DNA from: Baylisascaris procyonis
Lineage: Eukaryota; Nematoda; Chromadorea; Rhabditida; Ascarididae
Length of the DNA stretch: 64,000 nt
Reading direction: 5' to 3'
NCBI GenBank assembly: GCA_037389465.1
Contig: JAZARR010000054.1
Span: 56,135-120,134, forward strand
The notes under the pieces were generated by a model. The model had not been told where the DNA came from, did no database searches, and was given only the letters and a program-made list of their open reading frames with translations. The translations under genes were made by a program, and so were the position numbers. Positions within the stretch are counted from its first letter, which is position 1. Each line of letters opens with the position of its first letter. This document shows positions 8,071 through 26,600 of this stretch, piece by piece.

Positions 8071-8134
8071 ATAGTCTTGCAAGTAAATAATATAACAGTC
8101 ATTGTGCCAGCCAGCTGGCAATAACATATGACAG
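8071..8134. other. right flank of the retrotransposon insertion
   Basis: 64 bp between the LTR end and the acceptor of the next exon. The first bases, ATAGT, would be the target-site duplication copy, but the partner is outside the window. Presumed 3' end of an intron. Confidence 0.4.
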
Positions 8135-8281
8135 TCGGTGTTTCTCATTGTTGATGGCGATTTCATAATAAGTGTGGTAAAGAATAAAACTTTAAGGTTT
8201 TATATGCGCTCGCCGGATCTTAATGCCACAGCTAGCGATATGAGTGGCGACAGCGTGGTTATCGGCTTTGATCGATATTGA
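8135..8281 (+). CDS. candidate terminal exon of a plus-strand gene interrupted by the retrotransposon
   Basis: After an acceptor (ATATGACAG, AG at 8133-8134) the plus strand reads 48 codons to TGA. The start is SVFLIVDGDFIISVV and the end VVIGFDRY. Composition is balanced, unlike chance frames here, and GC is higher than the flanks. Alternating hydrophobic residues followed by NKTLRFY resemble a beta-propeller strand, but I do not recognise the protein. Upstream exons must lie left of the retrotransposon, beyond the window, so the element would sit in the last intron, antisense to the gene. Against this: it is a single exon and the donor-like GTAAGAG just after the stop is unexplained. Confidence 0.45.
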   Translation, partial: SVFLIVDGDFIISVVKNKTLRFYMRSPDLNATASDMSGDSVVIGFDRY

Positions 8282-8588
8282 AGTAAGAGTTTTTCAATTG
8301 TATCATAGTAGATTGTAGCTATTCGTTTGAACATATAGGCGCAAACAGGATATAGCTTTTTTTATATTATTGCACCTTTCCGATACAATAGTGTTAGTGC
8401 TTTCAACAGAATGCATTTCATCAACTCCTTATATTCGAGTCGGCAACAAATCGACGTTCTCTTACAGCATGAAATTTGGTGCATTTTAATGAAAATTTGA
8501 TGCAAATTGCGGAAGTTATAAAAAAAACTCCCTTAATTTGACGACCAGTTTTAATGTGGTTGCGAACAAATGCCATTCTACTAGTCGA

Positions 8589-16315
<7,727 letters not shown>

Positions 16316-16324
16316 TATTGCTTA

Positions 16325-16326
16325 CT
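16325..16326 (-). promoter_or_regulatory. probable SL trans-splice acceptor of kinase A
   Basis: AATTTTTATTTCAG-like context on the minus strand with AG nine bases before the start codon of exon 1. No upstream exon is evident, so this fits a spliced-leader acceptor; a cis-spliced 5' UTR is the alternative. Confidence 0.5.
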
Positions 16327-16552
16327 GAAATTTTTATTTTATTTTATTTTTTATTTTTAGATGAAAATTGAGCAGATTTTAGTAATTTTATGATTTTATC
16401 TATGGTAATATAAGTTATGATTCGATATTTTGATTAATTTTTTTAATTTATTAGTTACCTGTTTATAAAGTGTTACCTGTGTATAATAAACAAGTGTATC
16501 TTATCTTAAATATGCTAATTATGAGGTGTGATCTGCTAATGTAATCGATGAT

Positions 16553-16638
<86 letters not shown>

Positions 16639-18380
16639 CGATGGCAAATAAAGCATCGAATATTATCGTAGCAATTTACCTATCATAAATCCTTCGTCGC
16701 AAGAAATTGTTTGGAACAAAACGACTTTTTCGAATGAATACGCCACCCACGACGAATATAAAAATGAATGTGACACAAAAAAGAGTGATTTTTTTCGCCG
16801 AAATCGAGGATATTCAAATTCTAAAATGATATTCAAATTACCGAAAGAAAAATTAGGGAAATTTTTCGCATATTTTAAAACTTACACAAATATCGAAATT
16901 GTTCATTCTCTCTCTTTTTGCGGAATTTTAGAATTATTTTCAACAGTTTTTCATCGATAAAAATATCAGTGTTAATGATAAAAACAACGGTGGAAATTTG
17001 TAATAATTTGGGAAAACTCACTGACAAGCGTATATTAGGAAGAAGAGTTTATAGAGGCAAGTTTAGGGGTAATCGACTTATATACAGATACGAGGTAGTC
17101 ATAAGGTGTTTCTATAAGGCTTTGAAATGAGAGCTCTCAGCAGAACTTTTTCTTAAAATGTCCTTCGAGATTACCGGTGCAAGTAACTGCAGACAAAGAA
17201 CCGCAGAATAACTACTTGGTTATAATTGCCGTAGTTCTAAAGACGACAGCGCAAATGTCACAGTCAGGCCTCTAGCCGAGGGTTGATAAGGCATGGAATG
17301 GATATACCTTACAAAAAAGGCTTTTTTATTTGCATTTAATTACATTCTATCCGCTTAAATATTGCAATCGTTCAGAAGTACATTCCATCCAATCCATTGA
17401 TTTAGTGCTTCTAAGTTCGACGATGTTTCTAAATAAGATTGCCTTCGAACGTAGTTACATAACTAACTTCATGCTACAAATTTTGTAAATAAATATGTTT
17501 ATACGTGGAAAATTTCGAGTTGAAGTGTAAATTTTATGCAAATTTTTGATTTGCGATGATAATCATAAAGTGCTCAAATTGTTTTGCTCAAAAAAATTGA
17601 AATTTACTAAGAATTAAATTAAGTTGAATTATCATAAAGTAGCTAAATGTTCTTCAAACGTGATTCTATAAAGTCTATATGCCTTTGACATCCATTTTGT
17701 GGTTGATTCAGCATAGTCGTCGGTAGATGTGGAGATTTTCCATCAATTTATTCTCTATTGGTTCTTTATGTTGTGTTCATATTGCTTAGTGATGGCTAAT
17801 TATTCTTTATTTTATATTTTTATTTTTTATTTTTTATTTTTCAGCCGGTTAGATGAGGTTTTATATTTCCCACTCCTTCTATACAAGTTTTCTTTTTTTT
17901 TTATATTCATTTTTTAAATTTATCACTTATCACTATAGTATCCATCATGCTCTTATTTACCCAATAGTAGTGGTATCATTTTTTTGCCTGTTTTTTTCAT
18001 CGAAAATGCCAATGCTTTTTGGGTTGTAAGCATCCACTTTTGCTACAAATCACTGTACTAAATACTCTACCATAGAGAGGCCAAATGTCTATTCTGTGCA
18101 ATTGGAAATCAAAAGTTCGATAACCAATTGCCTTATATCCGTCTACCTTTAAGTTGACGTGTTCAATTCAAGAAATGCTGTAGATGGCTTAAAAATGGAA
18201 CATAAATACGCCTAAAACTTAACATGTATTTTGTTTTGATTTTCTCGCATCTTTCATCGATTTAGATTAAAAATAATTAGAAGATCAACCAAAAAAGACT
18301 AATATATGCCGTCGAATGTCGCATAAAATTCTATTATTATTTGTCGCTAAGGATTTATCCATACGTAGTTGCATTATTTT
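16327..18380. other. divergent intergenic region between kinase A and RPB12
   Basis: About 2 kb separating two genes transcribed away from each other, so it should hold both promoters. It contains a (TA)n array at 16561-16631 and a more GC-rich non-coding stretch near 17120-17300. I see no convincing exon or RNA gene. Confidence 0.5.
16561..16631. repeat. (TA)n microsatellite, ~71 bp
   Basis: Pure TA dinucleotides about 240 bp upstream of kinase A, in its presumed promoter region. Confidence 0.98.
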
Positions 18381-18381
18381 C

Positions 18382-18383
18382 AG
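18382..18383 (+). promoter_or_regulatory. probable SL trans-splice acceptor of the RPB12 gene
   Basis: GCATTATTTTCAG precedes the start codon by 31 nt with no upstream exon visible. Consistent with spliced-leader addition. Confidence 0.45.
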
Positions 18384-18414
18384 AGATCACTAAAAGCGTA
18401 TCGGTTGGACAACG

Positions 18415-20177
18415 ATGGAAGGAGGTACAACTCCAGTGGCAGGAGCAGCTCCAAAGAGCAATAGCATGATCTATATTTGTGGTGGTATGTACTTGTCTTT
18501 ATCATGGTTGCATCATACCACGTTTATTGTCACCTGTAAAGGCGGCTATAATGATGAGTGGAATAGTTGCTGGGCTACCGTTGAGGAAGGTGCCGATTAT
18601 GGCACAACTATGCACCAGTCGGGTGGTAATAACATTCGGGCTATATCATCATAAATGAAAGCGGTTCATTAAAAGGCATTTGCTAGTTATAATTGTATTA
18701 TAGACGACGACGGAGGTGAGCATTCCTCTAGCAGTTTTTCGCAAAAAGGACCATCCCCTCCCTCCTTCCTCCCTTCTCCCCTTCTCTCCTTCCCCCTCTC
18801 CCATCTTTCTCAACGTTTTTATGCTGTCATATTCGTTTAAATATTTAATTAAATCCGTAAAATGATTATAAAAACTTAAATATGTATTATCGAAATAATG
18901 GGCTTTATTTAAATTGAATTACTTATCATCGCTTGGTTTCATATAAAATTCTGGTGTGGAATATTCGATAAGCAAGTTTGATCTCTGCGCTTTATCCGAT
19001 CGCGACCTGGAGCCAACTTGGCCCATAACTATATATAGGTGGGTTTAACGCTATAATGTTTGGGGAACCGCGTTTTACCCAAGTGGAACTGAAATGAAAT
19101 CGAAACATAGATCACGAAAACACACCAATGCAACATTCTTTTGTGACACTCAAAATGTCTTTCCTGAAAGTTTGCCTATTGGTAAAATATCATGTGGCTA
19201 GAGTCGAAGGTCAATTTTGAGAAATGGCAGAAGCACTGAAATATTTGCTAACTTAACTCAGCAATGAATGACGTCATCCTCGTTAATTAACATTTAAATA
19301 TTCGATAAAATATTTTCAGAATGTCACAGTGAGAATGAAATCCGCCCAAAGGATGCGATCCGTTGCCGTGATTGTGGCTATCGAATTCTTTACAAAAAAC
19401 GTTGCCGAAAATGTAATTATTTTTTTCCATTTTTAATGAAATAACGACGTCATCTTTTGAGAATACTTTGTCTGTTTACTTCGTTACTGTTAAATTATCA
19501 AAGCTTAAGTTGCATTTATAAGTTGGAATGTTTTCCCACAAAGAATGCCACATTTAATGTGGTCATTAAATACTCACTATAGAGTTGATACACTAAATTT
19601 GTTCATCTCTTTCTTCACCCTCTTCACTATTGGCTGTCTTCTTTATATTTCTCCCTCTTGCGTATTTATTATTTTAAAGTATATTATTTGTTTGGGGGAG
19701 GGGGGATGGGTGTAGGGTACACTTGCTTTAGCCCTTCATAATTCGGCCTTTCCGGATAGCATCCGATTTCGGGCTTTCCTCTGTTTTAGCTGGAGTGAGC
19801 TCGTTTCTTCAGCGATCATAAGGAAGGATCCCTTCCATCTTTTTTATAAACCCTAAATAATTTCGTCAGGAACATCATTGAATGGACCATAATCATGTGA
19901 TAGACCGAAAATCTTCTAGCCCCTCCTCCACCCTTTCAGAAGCATTTGATACGTTGCTGTCTGGAAGTACTAATATCAGTATTCATTAATGGTTGGTACT
20001 GTTAATATTAGTTAGTGGCGGTGCTACTAACTAATGTAATAGATGCTGTTGGTGGTGGTAGTATTATTACTAACAATTGGTAGTAATTTATAGCAATGCT
20101 ACTTTATATACCAGATTTCATTATCAATGTTATTGACTTGTTTTTTCTTTTCAGTGATGGTTTATGATGCACGTTGA
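18415..20177 (+). CDS. rpb-12: RNA polymerases I/II/III shared subunit RPB12/RPABC4 (POLR2K)
   Basis: Small zinc-ribbon subunit common to the three nuclear RNA polymerases, bridging the large subunits in the core. Three exons, 18415-18484, 19320-19412 and 20155-20177, join in phase to 61 aa. After a 17-residue nematode-type N-terminal extension the conserved family sequence starts at MIYICGECH. The first zinc pair is CGEC, the second CRDC in [15 protein letters not shown], and the protein ends MVYDAR, the invariant C-terminus. Donors are GTATGT and GTAATT; acceptors are TTTTCAG and CTTTTCAG. The last exon codes only eight residues, one of them split. Intron 1 holds a C/T-rich tract and intron 2 a G-quadruplex motif. 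The family assignment is firm. Confidence 0.97.
18750..18813 (+). other. polypyrimidine (C/T) tract in RPB12 intron 1
   Basis: About 60 bp almost purely C and T, in runs such as CCCCTCCCTCC. A low-complexity purine/pyrimidine asymmetry with no assigned role. Confidence 0.8.
19694..19717 (+). other. canonical G-quadruplex motif in RPB12 intron 2, sense strand
   Basis: Four G runs of 5, 6, 3 and 3 with loops A, AT and TGTA. It meets the usual G3N1-7 rule and is on the RNA sense strand. Confidence 0.75.
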
Positions 20178-20360
20178 CAATTTGAACTGCATTTATATGA
20201 GGTGATAATGCGACGAAAAACTTCAACGCGTAATTCTGTATGAATTTTTTGTGGTTTTTATTTGTTCGATTGTGAATTTTTTATATGAATTGAATGGATA
20301 TAAATTTGCATTGCTGTTTGGGGATTATATTCCAACGATGTGTACTGCTGTGTTAAATTG

Positions 20361-20366
20361 AATAAA
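20361..20366 (+). terminator. probable polyadenylation signal of RPB12
   Basis: AATAAA 184 bp after the stop codon, the first good candidate downstream. Confidence 0.5.
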
Positions 20367-21686
20367 TGTTTCTTTTATGAGCTTTGATCTAGTTGAAGCA
20401 TTGCATTGTATTATTAGACAAGCTTATCGAAGCAATCACATCGATTTGCAGATAGTGACCACATATTTGCATATTGAGAGGACAGCTGTCTGATGTTTTT
20501 TTTAAATCAGTTTTTTTATGATGACTTTGTCTCATTTGGATATAATAGTTTAAATCCACGTTGGACATGTGCAATGCATCCTAAATCTCTTTCTATCCTC
20601 AAAAAATTATATTTTCAGATCCTTCAATTTTTGAATGAGGTTTTCAGGTTGTATTAGTTTCAGGTGACTAAGACATAAGACAATCAACAAGTGTTGTAGG
20701 GTAATTTACTTCTTTTTTTTGAATTAGTACTTGCAATTTTATGTTAATTATTCAACGAATTTTTCTGGATTGCAGTATTTAGCAATCCTTTTGAGCGGAG
20801 GTCTTGAATACCCTTAGCTACGGTTCAGGTGAAAGCGGTTATTTACCGAAAGATACCCGCCTATCGACCGGGGGACTTCTAGGTAGGATATGACCTAACC
20901 AAAGACCTAATACTCTCAAATAGAAGTCCAAATCTCTTCTGTATTTTGCAGTATTATCACATCGATCTAAAATATGTTTATTTGTTATTCATAAAATAAA
21001 CGATTAATACAAAAACTAATTTAATAAGAAGGTATATATGAGTGATAAGATTTGCATAATTCGATAGTTCATAAATATTGGCTAAGAATGAGACCATCGT
21101 TATCCCTATTGAATGCGATATTTGCTGATGACTGAAAATCACATAGAAGATTACGATCGAGAGCAGAAATGTCATTTAAATAATGAGTATTGAGAGGTTC
21201 CCTTCAACGGTTATTGAAGTAGGACTTTCATAGGTGTTCATAAATAATACTCTAAGGAAGATTTGGCAGGACGTATGGTTACTCTAAGGGGAAAGTCCTA
21301 GGATAATACTGTAAGGGAGATTTGGCAGGACGTATGGTTACTCTAAAGGGGAAAGTCCTAGGATAATACTGTAAGGGAGATTTGGCAGGACGTATGGTTA
21401 CTCTAAAGGGGAAAGTCCTAGGATAATACTGTAAGGGAGATTTGGCAGGACGTATGGTTACTCTAAAGGGGGAGTCCTAGGACGATACTGTAAGGGAGAT
21501 GTGGCAGGACGTATGATCACTCTAAGGGGAAAGTCCTGGGATAATACTGTAGGGGAGATATGGCAGGGCGTATGGTTTATTCAGTCAAATTACCTAAGAA
21601 AGACGATCGCTATCGCAAAGGGGTGCAGTTGTGTTTTTCTTGTGATCATAAAAAATGCGGCAAATCAAGCATGATAGGATATTCGG
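20367..21686. other. convergent intergenic region between RPB12 and kinase B
   Basis: Between two converging 3' ends. It contains a GC-richer stretch at 20770-20900 with an internal inverted repeat (CGGTTATTTACCG), for which I see no coding frame, and a 60-bp tandem repeat. An AATAAA on the minus strand at about 21578 could serve kinase B. Confidence 0.5.
21243..21572 (+). repeat. 60-bp tandem repeat, about 5.5 units, 3' of kinase B
   Basis: Unit begins GGATAATACTGTAAGGGAGA and ends GGGGAAAGTCCTA. The central three units are identical; outer units carry substitutions (TTTGGC to GTGGC) and one- or two-base indels. Confidence 0.95.
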
Positions 21687-22352
21687 CTACTGTAAAATAA
21701 ATTCTGATCTATGACAATGATCGGAGCCGTACTAAACATATTTGTCTGAGATTGGAAAGTGATTTCGCACTAATAAAATATTTTCATTTTTCATCTCATT
21801 GAGGTACTGTACTTACCAATTTTTCAGTCGATTGATTGGTATTTTCTTTTTCACCAGAATTTTTGATTTTCTCTCCTCCCAACTGATTTGCATGCTCTAA
21901 TTCATCGTCCTTCTCTAGTTTCACCTTCAAATATCGTTAACGATACGTATAGTCGATTAGTGGCATATCGCAATTTGACCATTAATGACCATTACTTTCA
22001 AAAAAATCTTTTATAGAATTTAAAAATATTTTTAAATTACTCTCATCATCGTTCAAAACTTTAATTGCTTTATTATGGAATTAAATAAATGAAAAACGGG
22101 GAAAACTTCGATAAAAAAGAAAAGAAACATACATCTTTAGATACACGACTTTCGATCTTTTTACGTCCAACCGCCTCTTTTTCCTTTGCTCTTCTTCTAG
22201 TTTCTCGATCTGTTTTATCGATTACTTTCCCTACCCAATCAAATGGTTGTCGTATATCGATACATTCATCTTTGATTATTTCTTCTAATGCTGACTATAA
22301 TGTTATCACATTTGTTGTATATTTTAACGTTTACGCTTCTTACATAGGAATG

Positions 22353-22443
<91 letters not shown>

Positions 22444-22622
22444 TTACACATGTATTTCCATGCTTTCTTTATTATATGAATAGAGATTATTATTTATTCA
22501 TTTATTTATATTATTCAATATTTTTATACATTGTTAGATTTTCTTAACGTTCACGAAATGTTGCATAAGGTCTTCTATAGTATTATTCAGTAGATTTAGG
22601 TAATGTTTTAGTTTTCTTACTG

Positions 22623-22658
<36 letters not shown>

Positions 22659-23611
22659 TTTTCTGTCATCTCTGAGATCATTCAGCGCTTTCTCGTTTAA
22701 TGACAGCTGGATGATTAGAGGCAGACGATTAAACACTATAAGCATGATATTATTGTGACATATTAGGATAGACCATAGATCACTTGTAACATTTTATTCA
22801 GTATCATAAATGCTGCATTAATCAAACTTTTATTCTTAATGCCTCACTATTAAATGGAAGTAAACGGCTAGTTCCTTAAACTGTTTTACTTGTTACATCA
22901 AGCCTTATTGACTTATCACTTATGTTGTAATAGGGTTGTATAATTTTAAATAACTGCCTATGCCTAAGAAAGGAAACATCCATATCTCATGGTTTATTAG
23001 AGGTAAGAGGTAATTAGGCGATTCCTTAGCACATCCTACAGTCGAGGGACTTGGAATATCTCGTGCTTTTGCATATTTGTAATTTAATTTTTGTTTTTAG
23101 TAATCCATCAGTACTTCATAGATTTGAAACCATCAAGGCTATATGAAAAGATAAAATATTAAAGAAATATAGCTAGATGAATTCACCTGAATGAGTGTAT
23201 AGTTTGGCTCTTCTTCATAAGTCAAATTATCGACATATTTCGATATACTTCTATAGCCTGATGGTGATTTTGTATAGATCATCGCATCTTAAACAAGTGA
23301 TTATGCTTAAGTGCATTCTCTCATATTACGATAGTTTATGTTATAAAGTGAAATGTTCATTTTGTTGCCAATCAAATTCAGAACATCGATTTAAGATTTC
23401 AGCTTACTAATAAATAAATTACTACGTAAGTAATGTCAAGAAATGAACCCAAAAAATTCGAATTAACCATCTCTCTTTTTGAGGCTAAATTGTTGAGCAG
23501 CTCATATTTACTTGTTCAAAAAATTATCTAACAATTTTTTCATAGCTTAAGTTACAGCTACTACTTATAATCGAGCAAATTTACTTTTAATATAGTTAGT
23601 AGTTGTCAATT

Positions 23612-23671
<60 letters not shown>

Positions 23672-26600
23672 AAAAATAATTTTCAACTTACTTGGTTCTA
23701 GAAAAAATTTTTCCTTCTCGACTAGTACTAATGCTTTATCGATAACACGTCTCCACGGTAATATTTGCGATGCGTATAATTCCACACTCATATAAATCCA
23801 TGTCTCTAGATCATCCTATAACTTCACGTTAAACGTAAGAAGATAAAATACTGAAGTAAGACCAGGTGAGGGAAATAAAAAATAGTTTGATGATCCGCGT
23901 TGAATCGATTCGAGCCCAAGTTTACTCTTGGACTCAGGAAATTGAAAACGATTCTGAATTTTCCATTGAAATCTTCGATCCGAACATATCAGATGGCTTT
24001 AAATCCATGCTAAGCTAATAGAAGAGGTAACATATATATTTCAATCCACATTTTACTATTTGCTGTCCCAATATTCGCTGAATGTTTCGTGTGTCAAGAG
24101 TTCAGGACTATCTAATAATTCTGCAGGGCAGGTAATAATGGGAAATTTAAAATCATCGAATATTTTCTGGGTATTACAAGATTAAAGAACTCGGGATTTA
24201 TGACATCCTATACGATGGAAGTTGGGCTAAATCGAAGGATAGCTCAAAGGCGTAATTCTAAATAGAGAGTTAAATATGCAAATTACGGGGGATTTTATCG
24301 TGATAGCATTGGTGGTGGAGCCTAACTAAACATTAACCGATCGTAAGCGTTTAATTTACTCATAATATGCAAAAATCCTTTCTAACCTTTCTAGATTGTT
24401 CTTTACATCGATGACAGTTCCTTGATGCATATCTTACGGTTCCCATGAAACGAACCTTTGGACGTGGTGGCCTGAAAAAAAATAAATAGGAAGTTTAAGA
24501 GAGAAAGAGAAAGAGAGAAACAGGGAGTTGTAAAATAGTAAGGAAGTTAGAGAGTGAGAGAAAGAAAGAAAGAGGGACTTCAAAAAATTATAATTATTTA
24601 TTATATACCTCTATAAGATTAGCTTTTTTTTTGATGTATCTCACGAAGGTAGAATCTGTATTTATGCTATAGAAATATGCATAAATCAAATTGATTTAGT
24701 TTTGCATAAACAAATTATTCGCATAAATGAATACTTATTACTCAATGCGATTATATTTCGTTTAAAATTTTTCGATATATTTGTTTCATTTTAAATTTCT
24801 CTTTAATTATTTAAAACACAAATTTTTATTGGAATAATATTTATTATAACTATAATATTTGATTATTTCATCCGTGACATAAACGTTTTCTTTAGCATTG
24901 TTTTTATTTAATCATGAATTCTTAAATTTTATTTTTTTCTTGCGGAAAAAATTTGCAACATTTAAACTTCATCATAATCGGAAACTAAACAATTAAAAAT
25001 ATCAAAAAATATATAAAATAAATATCGAAATATTTTTTCAACCTGAAAAAAAATTAAAAAAAAATTTTTTTTTTTAAATATAATAAATTATTTTTTATGC
25101 GTAATTTGTTAATTTAATATATAAATAAATGAAACATACTTAATTTTATTTGTATGTTTATCGATGAAACGATGTGCAATACCAAGATCAAGTATATAAA
25201 TGACGTCATCTTTATCGCCTGTTCCAATCGCAAAATTTTGTGGTTTAATATCACGATGTATGAATCCAACTAAATGTAAATCCCATATTCCTTGTAAAGT
25301 TTGTTGACTAATACGCATCGCAGTTGGCCTCCTGTAGAATAAACATTCATCGAGACTACAAAATCTCAAAAAAAATGTACAAAATGAGGGGAAAAAAAGG
25401 TCAATGGGAGAGATTGGGATGTCATATGAAAGAAGAAAGGCATCGAAAGTACAAGAAAACAAGACGCATATTACTGGGAGGTGGATAGGTCGATTTGTGG
25501 TGAGAGGAGGATAGGGGTATCATATATTCACGCAGCAAAATAAGTATTATTAGCGTGCAAATGGAGAAAGCAACATTATACTGCGTTAGATTTAAATAGT
25601 TGAAATATTATATATTCATCGACTTTTCTTATGCTCAAATTCTATGCAGTTATTCGTTAGAAGCAATTGTTGGCTCATATAAATCGCAAAAAAGGAAGAG
25701 GAAATAATTGATTTGAACGTGGAAATTTGAAGTGAAATAAATCTGGATCTATTTAAATACTCGTGTGTATTTTAATTTTCTAAAATGAATTCATCGATGA
25801 ATAAACGTTTCGTGTAGCGATTTATTCGAATAGGAAATATAAATAATTCCATAAATTTTGTTTACTTTTTTTAAAAATAAACATTAGCATAAATCATATA
25901 TTTATTAATATTATCATTATAAACATACGTGAAATCAGTGCAAAGAATATGCCGTCTTAAATCCTCAATACTTGGACCAAGTAATTGCATAACGATCAAT
26001 TTAAATGTAACAGTTTGTCCTTTATCAAATAATTGCACAAAGTGTTTCTTTCGTTCAGGTTCATTTATTAACGTAAATGCGATCATTACAGCAACTTCAA
26101 TCTGAAACGTATATCTATAATTTTTTAAATTTTATTTTATTTTAATTTTTTTTTTAGATTTATAACTATAAAATAGATTATTTCATTGATGCAGTTAGCA
26201 TTTGAAAAGGAGTGTTTTTCGAAACTTTATGTTAAAATGATAAATTAAATTTTAGTAAAGCTATTTTTTTCTGGTAAGTGAGGAGGGAGGGGGACAGAGA
26301 GGAGGGGAGAGGATCAATGCTTTTTTTTTTCACAACAAAAAGCATTAGCTGCTAATTACAACTATGAACTATGAAATGGTTTAAGTGCAGAGAATGGATT
26401 TCTGGAAATTGCCGTAAATTTTAAATTTCTTGTGATCTTCTAGGATAGCTTATTTCGAATTCTCATCTATCCATCTACCAAAATCTATAGGATTCGTAAA
26501 GATTATCTCTCAGAATTATATCAAAAGTAAATCATTAAAAAGTTGAAACTTTTTTTTACACTTTATGACAATTTGAATATAAGAGGAAAATAAGATAATT

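Noticed and set aside
16918..17130. 70-aa plus-strand frame upstream of RPB12
   Set aside because: No ATG in good context, Ile/Arg/Lys-rich from composition, no continuation.
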